Origin: Polyangia bacterium
GTDB lineage: Bacteria; Myxococcota_A; Polyangia; Polyangiales; Sandaracinaceae
Length of the DNA: 34,583 bases
Direction of reading: 5' to 3'
Assembly: GCA_030426845.1 (NCBI GenBank)
Contig: JAUHXR010000059.1
Coordinates: forward strand, 1 to 34,583
Part shown: positions 1 to 9,700 of the stretch, piece by piece
How positions within the stretch are numbered: the stretch's first letter is position 1
Layout: each line of letters starts with the position of its first letter
Made by a program: the position numbers and the translations under genes
The notes under the pieces: model-generated
What the model saw: the letters and a program-made list of their open reading frames with translations, nothing else
What the model was told of the DNA's origin: nothing
Database searches by the model: none

Positions 1-79
1 TCACCGCGTGGGCCGGGCCCGAGCTGGAGCTCGAGTGATCTCCGTGAGCCGGTTCGCGCGCGTCGCGGTTCGATGGGGC

Positions 80-664
80 ATGACCACGAAGATTGCCTGT
101 GCCGTGCTGCTCTTCATCGGGTGCAACACCAAGGGACCCGTCCTCACCACCGACGACGCCGGCCCGCCCGCGCGCGTCGACGCCGGCCCGTCTGCCGACG
201 CCGGCCCGCCCCCCGACGCGGGCGCGCCCCCCGACGCCGGCCCGCCCCCCGACGCGGGTGAGCTGGGCGCGGGGTGCTCGGGCGCGGCCGGCTACGGGAG
301 CCTCCTCCAGTCGCTCCCTGCCGGCGGCGGCCTGCCCGGCCTCGAGCTGTACGAGGGCTGCGACGGCGCACCGATCATCCTGCACGGCGTCGGGCGGCCG
401 GAGTACCCGCCCGGCCCGCAGGAGGACTTCCGCGCCGGGCTGCAGGGCCTCGCGATGGAGCCGATCACGCTCGGCCCGTGCTGCCCGTCACGTGGCGCCG
501 CGAGCGGCACCTGCGTCGTGTGGCCGATGAGCGCGGCCACGCGTGCGAGCCTCGACGCCGGCCGCTACCACGACGTCGCCATCCGGATGTGGCTGGAGGG
601 AGCGTCGAGGATCCCCATGAGCGCCGAGTCGTACCCCTACTGCATGCCGGTCCGGCGCCCGTAG
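80..664 (+). CDS. Small lipoprotein with Pro-Asp-Ala-Gly linker, unknown function
   Basis: A 194-residue protein that I do not recognise. It begins with a short lipoprotein signal (MTTKIACAVLLFIGC, Cys15), followed by a low-complexity linker of repeated PPDAG units at about residues 25-60. A compact C-terminal region of about 130 residues contains several Cys, including a CC pair (GPCCPS). This layout is typical of myxobacterial surface lipoproteins, in which the linker holds a folded domain away from the membrane. I chose the ATG at 80 because it starts directly at the signal peptide; the frame stays open back to position 8 but adds only a basic, non-signal stretch. The gene converges on the giant ORF ending at 719, with a hairpin between them. 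Confidence 0.72.
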   Translation: MTTKIACAVLLFIGCNTKGPVLTTDDAGPPARVDAGPSADAGPPPDAGAPPDAGPPPDAGELGAGCSGAAGYGSLLQSLPAGGGLPGLELYEGCDGAPIILHGVGRPEYPPGPQEDFRAGLQGLAMEPITLGPCCPSRGAASGTCVVWPMSAATRASLDAGRYHDVAIRMWLEGASRIPMSAESYPYCMPVRRP

Positions 665-680
665 CGAGACCGCTGCGCGC

Positions 681-711
681 CCTCGGTCCGCGACGCCTTC
701 GCGGACCGAGG
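681..711. terminator. Perfect 13-bp hairpin between convergent genes
   Basis: The arm CCTCGGTCCGCGA (681-693) pairs exactly with TCGCGGACCGAGG (699-711) around the loop CGCCT. It sits between the stops of two convergent genes, so it could end transcription from both sides. Neither side has a T-tract, which is common in very GC-rich genomes. Confidence 0.65.
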
Positions 712-718
712 CGGGCGC

Positions 719-3700
719 TCAGTAGAAGCAGCAGCGGAAGCCGGTGTTGGGCACGGCGAAGCTGTTGTCGCCGGCCGTGAAGTCGAACTGACAGGTCCGG
801 CCGGGCTCCACGTTGTTGTAGGAGCCGCCTCGGATCTGGTGCACCGACGAGCTGATCGTCTGGGTGTTCGTCCACTCGCGGGCGTTGCCGCTCAGGTCGT
901 AGATCACGCCGGCCGCGCCCCAGTCGGCGAAGCACGCGCCGAAGGTCGCGTCCGCGGTCGGGGCGAGCGCGTCCTGATCGCCCGGCGTCCCCGTGTCCGA
1001 GTCGTGCTCCTCGCCGTTGCAGGTGCTCACCGACGTGGCGGAGCACATCGACATGTAGCTCCACGTGCAGCTCGAGCCGGCCTCGCACGCGATCTGCCAG
1101 TCCGCCGCGTCGCAGAGCCGCCAGCCGGTCGCGCCGCAGGTGCCGCCCGGGTTGAGCGCGCAGCAGGCGTCGCGCGCCTCGGTCCACGTCACGCCGGTCC
1201 ACGGGAGCACGTTCGGAGCCGAGCAGGCGAGGGTGCTCGTCGAGCCCGCGCTGCCCGCGGTCGCGTCGGGGCGGCTCGCCTCGTACTGCATCATCCGCAC
1301 GGTCCCGCTCGCGCCGGTGAACTGCACGGTCGGGATCGCGCTCAGCGGGATGCTCTCGTCGATGCGCGTGTCGCAGTCGTCGTCGAGGTTGTTGCACGTC
1401 TCGTTGGCCGCCGGCGGGAGCGCGGGCGGGGCGTTGCACTCGGTGCCCGTGCCGGCCGCGTTGCAGACGATCGTGCCGGTGGTCCGGCAGGCGCCCGCGC
1501 CGTTGCCGCAGGCGTTGCCCAGCGTCGGGAACGGCTCGTTGACGACGCCGTCGCAGTCGTTGTCCACGCTGTCGCACCGCGTCTCGATCGCCTCGTAGCG
1601 CGGGTCGGTGTAGTTGCAGACCCAGCCGCCCGCGCCGGTGCAGGTCGGGACGGTCCCCGCGCAGACCCCGTTCGGGTTGCAGAAGCTCGGCGGCGGGGTG
1701 AGCGACGCCTCGGTCGTGCTCGTGTCGCAGTCGTTGTCGACACCGTCGCAGATCTCGGCCCCGGTGTAGCTGCACGCGTACTCGCAGCCGTCGGAGGCGA
1801 GGCCGTTGTCGTTGACGAACCCGGGCGCGCAGCCGACGAGCTGGCAGCTCCCGGCGACGCAGGCGGCGAAGCCGTTGGCGAAGCTGCACGTCGTGCCGCA
1901 GCCGCCGCAGTTGCGCGCGTCGTTCATCAGGTCGAAGCCCTCGTCGACGCTCCCGTCGCAGTCGTTGTCGCGGGTGTCGCAGACGTCGAGCATCGGGCCC
2001 GTGCCGCCGACGCAGGTGAGCGCGGGGCTCGTGCAGGTCAGCGTGCCGGCCGCGCACTCGCCCGTCGTGGGGCCGCAGGCCGCGCCGCCGCCGGGGTTGC
2101 CCTCGTCGACGTTGCTGTCGCAGTCGTCGTCGAGGCCGTTGCAGAGCTCGGCCGCCGCGGGCGGGGTCTCGCCGACGCAGACCACGCTGCCGCTCACGCA
2201 CTGCTCGTTGCCCTGCCGGCAGACGCCGACCGAGCTGCCGCAGGCGCGCGGCGGGTGACCCTCGTCGACGGTCCCGTCGCAGTCCTCGTCGGTCGGCGCG
2301 CCGGCCGGTCCGCAGACCTCGACCCCGGGGCGCACGCCGCCGACGCACTCGAGCGTCCCGCCGACGCAGGTCTCGGTGCCCGCGGTGCACACGCCGCGGG
2401 TCTCGCCGCAGCTCGCGCCGCCGCCGGGGTTGCCCTCGTCGATCATCCCGTCGCAGTCGTCGTCCACGAGGTTGCAGGCCTCGGTCGCGGGCGAGGCGGG
2501 GGTGCACGCGTACTCGCAGCCGTTCGCCGGGTCGCCGTCGCGATCGAACCAGCCCGCGTCGCAGGCCCCGAGGGTGCACACGCCGGCGACGCAGGTCTCC
2601 GACGCGTTGTTGAACTGGCAGGTGAACGCGCAGCTCCCGCAGTTCGTCGGGTCGCCCATCAGGTCGACGTCCTCGTCGATGTTCCCGTCGCAGTCGTTGT
2701 CGCGGAGATCGCAGATGACGTCGTCCGGCTCCTCGACGAGGCAGCGGTACTCGCAGCCGTCGCTCGGGTCGCCGTTCAGGTCGAAGCGCCCGACGTCGCA
2801 GCGATCGATCTCGCAGACGCCGGCGTTGCACGCGGGGAACGCGCCGAGCGGGGCGCAGAGGTTGCCACAGCCGCCGCAGTGCTCGGGGTCGGTCTGGGTG
2901 TCGAAGTCCTCGTCGATGCTCCCGTCGCCGTCGTCGTCGGCGCCGTTGCAGACCTCGTCGGTCGCCGCGTCGGGGCCGCCGTCGACCGCGCCGTCGGGGA
3001 GCCCGGAGTCGCGGCCGCCCGCGTCCACGCCGCCCGCGTCGACCCCGCCCTCGCCCGGCCCCGCGTCGGCCGGGTCGGCGCAGTCGAGGCAGAACGGGTC
3101 GACGTCACAGCCGCCGGTGAAGAGCAGGGCTGCCGCGAGGGCGGCCCGCCGCGCGAGACGCCCCCCCGCGCCGGAGCTCCGGAGAAAAGGGCGTCGCAGC
3201 CCGCCCCTCCGGCGCCACGCGACGAGCCCGAGCGCGAGCGCGAGGAGCGCCCACGGGGTCCACGGGGTCGGCGCGCTCGGTGAGGGCCCGACGCGGCAGC
3301 TGCAGCCGCCCGACGCGAGCACGCGGTCGCGGCCGTCCTCGGCCGGGCCCGCGTCGAAGGGCGGCGGGCCCGCGTCCTCGCTCGGGGTGACCTCGTCGAC
3401 GCACTCGCCGGCCTCGCACATCGTGTTGTCGGGGCAGCGCAGGCCGACGCACGGGTCCGCCACGCAGTTGCCCGTCGCGAGCGCGCAGACCTGGCCGACC
3501 GGGCAGCTCACCCCGTCGCAGAGATCGTCGACGCACTCGCCGCTCGTCGGGTCGCAGACCTGGCCGGTGCAGCTCACGTCGGCGCAGAGGTCGGCCTCGC
3601 AGGCGCCGGCGCGGCAGACCTCGCCGTCCGCGCAGCTCACGCCGGCGCAGGTCGCCTCGCAGACGCCGTCGCGGCAGGCCTCGGTCGCGCCGCAGGTCAC

Positions 3701-6586
3701 GGTCGCGCAGGGGTCGGCCACGCAGGCTCCGCTCGCCACGTCGCAGATCTCGCCCGCGCCGCAGCCGAGCCCGGTGCAGTCGTTGGCCACGCACCGCCCG
3801 AGCGGATCGCGCGGGTTGCAGACCGTGCCGCCCATGCAGACCACGCCGTCGCAGGAGAAGGTGCACTCGTTGTTGCGGCAGACGCAGCTCGCCACGTCGG
3901 CCTGGCCCGGGCCGCAGAGGACCTCGCCGTCGCGCTCACGCGTCTCGGTCGCGCAGGCCGCCTCGTCGCAGCGGTCGGCGACGCAGTAGCAGACGCCGTC
4001 CTCGACCCGCGGGGTCTTGCCGGTCGGGCACTCGAACCCGAACTCGGTGCGGTCGCAGGGCAGCGCGCACTGGCAGTCGAAGCACGTCGAGCCGGCCGGG
4101 CAGAGGTCGCCGGTGGTCGGCGCCTCGTCGGTCGCGCCGTCGCAGTCGTTGTCGGAGCAGTCGCAGGTCTCGCGCGCCGGCCCGACCTCGCCCTCGCAGA
4201 TCAGGCGGCCGCTGACGCAGCGCTCGGTGCCCGGCATGCAGAGGCCCTCGGCCGAGCCGCACGGACCGCCGAGGCCGAGCCCCTCGTCGATCGTTCCGTC
4301 GCAGTCGTTGTCGAGGCTGTCGCAGACCTCGGACTCGGGCCCGATCCCGCCCTGGCAGTCGAAGCCGCCGGTCGCCGGGTTGCACACGTTCACGCCGGGG
4401 CGGCACTCGCCGACGCTGCTCCCGCAGGGCGCGCCGACCGGGATGCCCTCGTCGATGCGCGTGTCGCAGTCGTTGTCCATCGCGTCGCAGGTCTCGGGCG
4501 CCCCCGCGACCTCGCCGACGCAGTCGAGCGCGCCGGTGACGGGGTTGCACGTCAGCACGCCTTGCATACACGGAGGGGTCGCGCTGCCGCAGGCCGCGCC
4601 GCCGCCGGGGTTGCCCTCGTCGGTCATGCCGTCGCAGTCGTTGTCGGCGGTGTCGCAGACCTCGGTCGTCGGGAAGGTCGCGCCGAGGCACTGGATGGCC
4701 CCCATGACGCAGGTCTGCGCGCCGAACGCGCACTGGCCGACGTCGGTGGGCGGGCCGCAGCTCGCGCCGCCGCCGGGGTTGCCCTCGTCGATCACGCCGT
4801 CGCAGTCGTCGTCGGCGTTGTTGCAGGTCTCGGGGCCGCCCGAGACGCCGCCGGTGCAGACGAGCGCGCCGCCGACGCACTGGAAGGTGCCGGGCGTGCA
4901 GGGGCCGACGCTCGTGCCGCAGCTCGCGCCGCCGCCGGGGTTGCCCTCGTCCATCGCGCCGTCGCAGTCGTCGTCGAGCCCGTTGCAGAGCTCGGTGCGC
5001 GGCGTGATCTCGCCGACGCAGGCGCCGAAGCTCCCCGACGTGCAGAGCTGGCGGCCGGGCACGCAGATGCCGCGGCCCATGTGGCCGGTGGTGTCGCAGG
5101 CGCGGGTGAAGCCGTCGACCGTCCCGTCGCAGTCGTCGTCGATCCCGTTGCAGGTCTCGGTCGTCGGGCCGGTCGCGCCGACGCACGCGCCGAAGGTGCC
5201 GGTGCCGCCGACCACGCAGGTCTCCGTGCCGGGGCTGCACGCACCGATGCTCGAGCCGCAGGGCCGGGTGACGCCCTCGTCGATCGTGCCGTCGCAGTCG
5301 TTGTCCGCGCCGTCGCAGGCCTCGGCCGTCGGGGTGCAGCCGGCGCAGATGTCGCCGCCCGCGCCGTCCTCGTCGATGATCCCGTCGCAGTCGTCGTCGG
5401 AGCGGTTGCACACCTCGGCCGGCGGCGCGCCGCAGGTCCCGCAGGCGTTGGTCGCGCCCTCGTCGGTCGCCCCGTCGCAGTCGTCGTCCGCGCCGTTGCA
5501 GGTCTCGGGCGGCGGCGCGCCGCAGCCGCCGCAGGCGTTGGTCACGCCCTCGTCGATCAGCCCGTCGCAGTCGTCGTCCGCGCCGTTGCAGACCTCGAAC
5601 ACGAGCGAGTCGGCGACGATGTCCGCGAGGCCGGCCGAGAGCTCGTCCTGGTTGGTCACGAAGAACGCGGTGTCGCCGCCCGGCGCGCCCGCGTCGGTCC
5701 CGCCCGCGGTGGCGATCGCGTTGAGGTCGGTGCGCAGCGTGCCCGTCGTGCCGAGGCCGACGACGTAGGTGCGGATGCCGGCCGCGAGCTGGGCTGCGGC
5801 CGCGGCGGGCGGGTTGCCGCCGCAGGACTCGCCGCCGTCGGCGATGAGGATGATCGCGTAATTGCGGCAGCTCCGCGGGTCGGCCGCGCGGATCGGCGCC
5901 ATGTAGCCGCCGGTCTCGGAGATCAGACCCGCGAGAGGGGTGTTGCCGTGCGCGCGGATCTCGCAGTCGGTCGTGCCGCTCGCGGTGTTGCAGAAGTTGC
6001 CCGTCGTGGTCGACGCGTTGAACGCGGTCTCCGAGTGGTCGATCCAGCTGAGGATCGCGTAGGTGTTGTCCAGCCCAGTGAAGGCGCCCATGTCGGGGAA
6101 GCCGACGAGCACGTCACCGCCGGCGCACGTGCCGGCGTAGTTCAGGCACGGCGAGGGGTTGCCGAGGTTCGCCGCGCACCAGGGGTCGTGGTAGCTCGCC
6201 CAGCAGTTCGATCCCGCGCTCGTCGTTTGATCGAACCGAGCGAAGCCCCAGTCGACGTAGCCGTAGGCGAGGAGCATCGAGCGGATCGACTCCTTGGCGA
6301 TGAAGATCCGCGACTCGTTGGGGAGGTTGTCGGCGTCGCCCTGATCGATGCCCGCGGTGCAGCCTACGCCGCAGTAGTGGCCGGCGGTCAGCGTGCAGTT
6401 GGCGAGGTTGCCGTCGCCGTAGGTCCACGTGCTGCCACTCCCGCCGAGGGTCCGGACCATCGAGCCCGAGGTGTCGAGCGAGATCATCAGGCGCGGGCTG
6501 AGCACCTCCTGCGCGCCGGCGGGCGCGGCGACGGAGGCGGCGGTGACCGCGACCAGGGCGGCGAAGAATTCGCGGCGACACGACAT
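719..6586 (-). CDS. Giant vWA/MopE-repeat protein fused in frame to a MopE-repeat/FGE-like lipoprotein
   Basis: A 1955-residue exported protein. Residues 1-25 are a signal peptide ending in AGA. A von Willebrand A domain follows, with the metal-site motif DTSGSM at D38-M43. From about residue 333 to 825 there are 11 copies of the MopE-type motif (for example CNGADDDCDGLIDEG; Pfam Cu-binding_MopE family), then Cys-rich EGF-like repeats to about 1070. A MYXO-CTERM-like tail follows: GGCSCR with Cys1095, a hydrophobic segment at about 1109-1124, and RRR at 1125-1127. The reading frame then continues into a second export signal (RRAALAAALLFTGGC, Cys1160), a DAG linker, nine more MopE motifs and, from about 1746, a formylglycine-generating-enzyme-like domain (GWRLCDAADW, DLSGNAREWT, RGGSY, GFRCC). 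The start is well supported: the ATG is preceded by GAGGA at 8 bases. The protein probably works at the cell surface, binding metal or ligand. It may really be two genes (see findings). Confidence 0.85.
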   Translation of the reverse strand: MSCRREFFAALVAVTAASVAAPAGAQEVLSPRLMISLDTSGSMVRTLGGSGSTWTYGDGNLANCTLTAGHYCGVGCTAGIDQGDADNLPNESRIFIAKESIRSMLLAYGYVDWGFARFDQTTSAGSNCWASYHDPWCAANLGNPSPCLNYAGTCAGGDVLVGFPDMGAFTGLDNTYAILSWIDHSETAFNASTTTGNFCNTASGTTDCEIRAHGNTPLAGLISETGGYMAPIRAADPRSCRNYAIILIADGGESCGGNPPAAAAAQLAAGIRTYVVGLGTTGTLRTDLNAIATAGGTDAGAPGGDTAFFVTNQDELSAGLADIVADSLVFEVCNGADDDCDGLIDEGVTNACGGCGAPPPETCNGADDDCDGATDEGATNACGTCGAPPAEVCNRSDDDCDGIIDEDGAGGDICAGCTPTAEACDGADNDCDGTIDEGVTRPCGSSIGACSPGTETCVVGGTGTFGACVGATGPTTETCNGIDDDCDGTVDGFTRACDTTGHMGRGICVPGRQLCTSGSFGACVGEITPRTELCNGLDDDCDGAMDEGNPGGGASCGTSVGPCTPGTFQCVGGALVCTGGVSGGPETCNNADDDCDGVIDEGNPGGGASCGPPTDVGQCAFGAQTCVMGAIQCLGATFPTTEVCDTADNDCDGMTDEGNPGGGAACGSATPPCMQGVLTCNPVTGALDCVGEVAGAPETCDAMDNDCDTRIDEGIPVGAPCGSSVGECRPGVNVCNPATGGFDCQGGIGPESEVCDSLDNDCDGTIDEGLGLGGPCGSAEGLCMPGTERCVSGRLICEGEVGPARETCDCSDNDCDGATDEAPTTGDLCPAGSTCFDCQCALPCDRTEFGFECPTGKTPRVEDGVCYCVADRCDEAACATETRERDGEVLCGPGQADVASCVCRNNECTFSCDGVVCMGGTVCNPRDPLGRCVANDCTGLGCGAGEICDVASGACVADPCATVTCGATEACRDGVCEATCAGVSCADGEVCRAGACEADLCADVSCTGQVCDPTSGECVDDLCDGVSCPVGQVCALATGNCVADPCVGLRCPDNTMCEAGECVDEVTPSEDAGPPPFDAGPAEDGRDRVLASGGCSCRVGPSPSAPTPWTPWALLALALGLVAWRRRGGLRRPFLRSSGAGGRLARRAALAAALLFTGGCDVDPFCLDCADPADAGPGEGGVDAGGVDAGGRDSGLPDGAVDGGPDAATDEVCNGADDDGDGSIDEDFDTQTDPEHCGGCGNLCAPLGAFPACNAGVCEIDRCDVGRFDLNGDPSDGCEYRCLVEEPDDVICDLRDNDCDGNIDEDVDLMGDPTNCGSCAFTCQFNNASETCVAGVCTLGACDAGWFDRDGDPANGCEYACTPASPATEACNLVDDDCDGMIDEGNPGGGASCGETRGVCTAGTETCVGGTLECVGGVRPGVEVCGPAGAPTDEDCDGTVDEGHPPRACGSSVGVCRQGNEQCVSGSVVCVGETPPAAAELCNGLDDDCDSNVDEGNPGGGAACGPTTGECAAGTLTCTSPALTCVGGTGPMLDVCDTRDNDCDGSVDEGFDLMNDARNCGGCGTTCSFANGFAACVAGSCQLVGCAPGFVNDNGLASDGCEYACSYTGAEICDGVDNDCDTSTTEASLTPPPSFCNPNGVCAGTVPTCTGAGGWVCNYTDPRYEAIETRCDSVDNDCDGVVNEPFPTLGNACGNGAGACRTTGTIVCNAAGTGTECNAPPALPPAANETCNNLDDDCDTRIDESIPLSAIPTVQFTGASGTVRMMQYEASRPDATAGSAGSTSTLACSAPNVLPWTGVTWTEARDACCALNPGGTCGATGWRLCDAADWQIACEAGSSCTWSYMSMCSATSVSTCNGEEHDSDTGTPGDQDALAPTADATFGACFADWGAAGVIYDLSGNAREWTNTQTISSSVHQIRGGSYNNVEPGRTCQFDFTAGDNSFAVPNTGFRCCFY
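3107..3304 (-). other. MYXO-CTERM-like anchor followed in frame by a lipoprotein signal
   Basis: This stretch encodes residues 1095-1160 of the giant ORF. The first half has the three parts of a MYXO-CTERM signal: a Cys-containing motif (GGCSCR), a membrane segment and an Arg cluster. Such signals are normally the last residues of a protein. The second half is a twin-Arg-flanked hydrophobic signal ending in Cys1160, a normal lipoprotein N-terminus. Between them I find no stop codon in any frame and no ATG, GTG or TTG in this frame. A run of seven C on the plus strand (about 3160-3167) lies in the junction and is a possible sequencing or slippage site. Confidence 0.6.
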
Positions 6587-6760
6587 GGAAGATTCCTCGA
6601 TGGACGGAGCGGGGGATCCCGCCGGTGAATTTCAGGAAATCACTACGGCTGGATTTGGTCAATCTTGGTGGAGGTCGTTCGGTTCCGACTCTCCCAAGCG
6701 TCCCGCGCCTTTACTGAGGATTTGTCGTGCGGGTCCCATTCGGAGACACTCGAAGGAGCC
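6587..6760. promoter_or_regulatory. Divergent intergenic region
   Basis: This 174-base gap separates the giant minus-strand ORF from the plus-strand receiver/TPR gene, so it must hold promoters for both. It contains an unusually AT-rich patch at about 6627-6666. On the minus strand this patch includes TTGACC (6662-6657), a possible -35 box, but I see no convincing -10 at 17 bases. A Shine-Dalgarno GAGGA for the minus gene and GAAGGAG just before the plus GTG are visible. Confidence 0.4.
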
Positions 6761-9700
6761 GTGACCCACGTCCCGGAACCCAACAAGGCCGCCAAGGGCG
6801 CCGACCGGTCGAGCCTGCTGATGGTGGGCCGCGGCGATCCGATGGATCTGGCGCTGAAGGTTGCCCTCGACCGGCGCGGCCTCGCGGTGAAGCAGATCGC
6901 GCTCGGGACGCTCCGGCGGGCCGTGCTGTCGACCGCGCCCGACCTGATCCTGCTCCTCGGGGACGCGGCCAAGGACGGCGGGCAGGCGGCGCTGGCCCAG
7001 CTCGCGACCGATCAGGCGACCGCCGCCGTCCCGGTCGTCCTCCTCGCCCCGGATGCGAAGCTCCAGTCCAAGATGCACGCCTTCCGCCACGGGGCGATGG
7101 CGGTGGTGCCGCGCTCGGCCAGCGCGGACGAGATCGCGGGCAAGGTCGCCGAGCTGAGCCGCGAGCTCTCGACTCACTTCGAGGAGAAGACCGGCGAGAT
7201 CGGCGAGGCGACCTTCGACGAGCTGGTCGAGCTGGTGAGCCAGGAGCTGCGCAGCGGCATCCTCTCGGTGCACGCGCCCGGCCAGAAGGGCGGGCCGACG
7301 CGGGTGGTGCTCGGCGCGGGCCGGCCGGTCGCCGAGGCGGTGCAGGAGTTCGTCGCGCGCCTCAAGCCGCACGTCGCGGCGGCCGAGCCGATGTACTACC
7401 AGTTCCACGCCTCCGCGGGCGGCTCGGTGGGTCTGTTGAGCCTCGACGAGAAGGCCAAGCCCTCGTCCGACGGGGTGCTCTCCAAGCTGCGGGTGCTCCT
7501 CGTCGACAACGACCCCGCCCGCGCCGACGCGCTCGCCCAGGACCTGCGCAGCGCGGGCGCGCTGGTGTTCGTCACCGACGAGTCGGGCCGTGGCCTCGAG
7601 CGGGCGGTCGGCCTCGATCCGCAGGTCGCGATCGTCGACCAGGAGGGCCTCGAGGGGCGCGGGTTCGAGGTGGTGCGCCAGATCCGGCGGGACCTGCGCC
7701 TGCGCTGGGCCTCGATCCTGGTCGCGCCGTGGGCCGAGATCTGGCCGAGCGGCTCGCCGACCCCGGACCTCGACGCCCTCGCGGCCAAGATCGACCCGCT
7801 CCTCGCGGCCGAGCGCGACCTCTACCTGCGCGCGTCGACCGGCGAGCCCTTCGACATCCGCCTCGAGGCGACCGGGCCGAGCCGGCTCCTGCGCATCCTC
7901 ACCCAGTCGGGCGCGACCTTTCACCTCACCGTCCGCAACCCGAAGGTCACGGTCGAGATCGACCTCGCCGAGGGCCTGGTGGTCGGCGCGACCGCCAAGC
8001 TCCGCCCCAGCGGAGACGCCGCGGGGACGGCCGCCCTGGCCGCGCTCCTCGGGCTCGGCTCCGGGCGCGTGCACGTCGAGGCCCGACCCAATCCGTCTGT
8101 CGCCAACGTGATGGCCCCGGTCGACGAGGCGCTCTCGGCCGCGTCGGAGGAGGAGTCGCCCGTCCAGCCGTCGCGCCCCCCGGACCCGACCGACTTCCTC
8201 CCGTTCGAGGAGGACGCGGGGGGGGACGACGAGACGAAGATCAAGGACCTCTCGGGGCTCGCCAACGCGGCCGAGGCGTTCCTCGACGGTCCGCTCGGCC
8301 AGGCCTCGTCGGGCAAGGCCACCTCGGGCACGGCCGCCTCGGGCACGGCCGCCTCGGGCAGGGCCACCTCGGGCACGGCCGCCTCGGGCACGGCCTCGCC
8401 CGACGCGGCCAGCCCGGCGCGTCCCGCGACCCCGGCGCGCCCCGCTGGCCCGCCGCCGGCCCCGCCGGGCACGCGCAAGCTCCGTCGCAAGTCCACGCTC
8501 GTGATGGGCACGCCCGTGCTGACCCCGAGCGAGGAGCCGCCCGCGTCGGTGGAGCTCGACCCGGGGCTCCGCGAGACCGTGCGGCCGGAGGCGATCGGGC
8601 TCGAGGAGATCGAGGACTCGTCGGTGGCCGCGATCCCGCCGGCGCCCGCCGCCCCGGCGGACCTCTCGCCCGACCTCCCGCCCGACCTCCCCGACGCGCC
8701 GCCGATCGGGCTCGCCGACATCGCCGCCCACGCGGCCCCCGGCGAGGACGGTTCGGGCCCGCTCGCGGTCGGCGAGGGGCCGGGCGCCGCGATCGAGGAG
8801 GACTTCGAGGGCCTCGCCTCGACCCTCGAGCCGGACTCGCTCGCCCCCGCCGCCCTCGCGATCGGCGATCCGGTCGATCCGCTGCCCCCGCCGCCCGCTC
8901 CGCCCGCGCCGACCGGCCCGACGCCGTTCACCACGACGCCGCTCGAGCCTACCCCGCTGCCCGGGCCGCTCCCCTACGACGTGGACGTCGACCTCGACGA
9001 GCCCGAGGCGGCCACGCCGCGCTCGGGCGGCCGCAAGGTCGCGCTCGCGGTGGTGGCCGTGCTCGGCGTGGTGGTCCTCGCGATCGGCGGCCTCGTCGCC
9101 TACCGGGTCTCCGGCGCGCGCGTGGCCGCGCTCGACAACCTGCTCGCCACCCTCGGCGCCGGCCCGGCCCCCGACCCCGCGCCGGATCCGACCAACACCG
9201 ACCCGGACCCCGACCCCGCGCCGGACCCGGATCCGGACCCGGCCACCGCGCCGGACCCGGACCCCGCGCCGGACCCGGACCCGGACACCGACCCGGCCCC
9301 GGACCCGGACACCGCTCCGGACCCGGCCCCGGCCCCGGACACCGCTCCGGATCCGGACCCGGCCCCGGACCCGGCCCCGGACCCGGCCCCGGCCCCGGCC
9401 CCGGACCCGGACACCGCCCCGGACCCGGCTCCCGACCCGGACCCGGACCCGTCTGCCGACCCGGAGTCCGAGTCCGGCACGAGCTCCGAGGACCTCGTGT
9501 CGCAAGCGCGCCGCGCCGGCGACAGCGACCTGGCGCTCGGTCTCTACCGTCGCGCGCTCGCGCTCGACTCACGCAACCACCACGCGATGGTCGGGCTCGG
9601 GCGCATGCTCCTGGCGCGCAACCAGCCGGCAGAGGCGGCCGAGCTGCTCGGCGGCGCGGTCCGCCGGCGGCCGCGGCGCGCGTCCTACCGCGTCTACTAC

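Noticed and set aside
8-79. N-terminal extension of the first lipoprotein to position 8
   Set aside because: It would bury the lipoprotein signal behind 24 basic residues; the ATG at 80 gives a normal signal peptide.
839-3283. Long plus-strand open frame opposite the giant ORF (814 codons), and a similar one at 4562-6628
   Set aside because: The product is Ala/Arg/Val-rich low complexity with no signal or domain, and it mirrors the repetitive MopE codons of the minus strand; it is an antisense shadow typical of very GC-rich DNA.
6657-6662. TTGACC as a housekeeping -35 box for the giant ORF
   Set aside because: No acceptable -10 hexamer lies 16-18 bases downstream, so it is mentioned only as a weak possibility.
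9158-9470. Regular repeats that might suggest a CRISPR array or satellite
   Set aside because: The units are hexamers without spacers, lie in frame within a gene and encode a simple Asp-Pro linker.
6659-9505. 948-codon minus-strand open frame opposite the receiver/TPR gene
   Set aside because: Its Arg/Gly/Val composition simply reflects the opposite DP repeats and GC-rich codons; the plus frame has clear domains.
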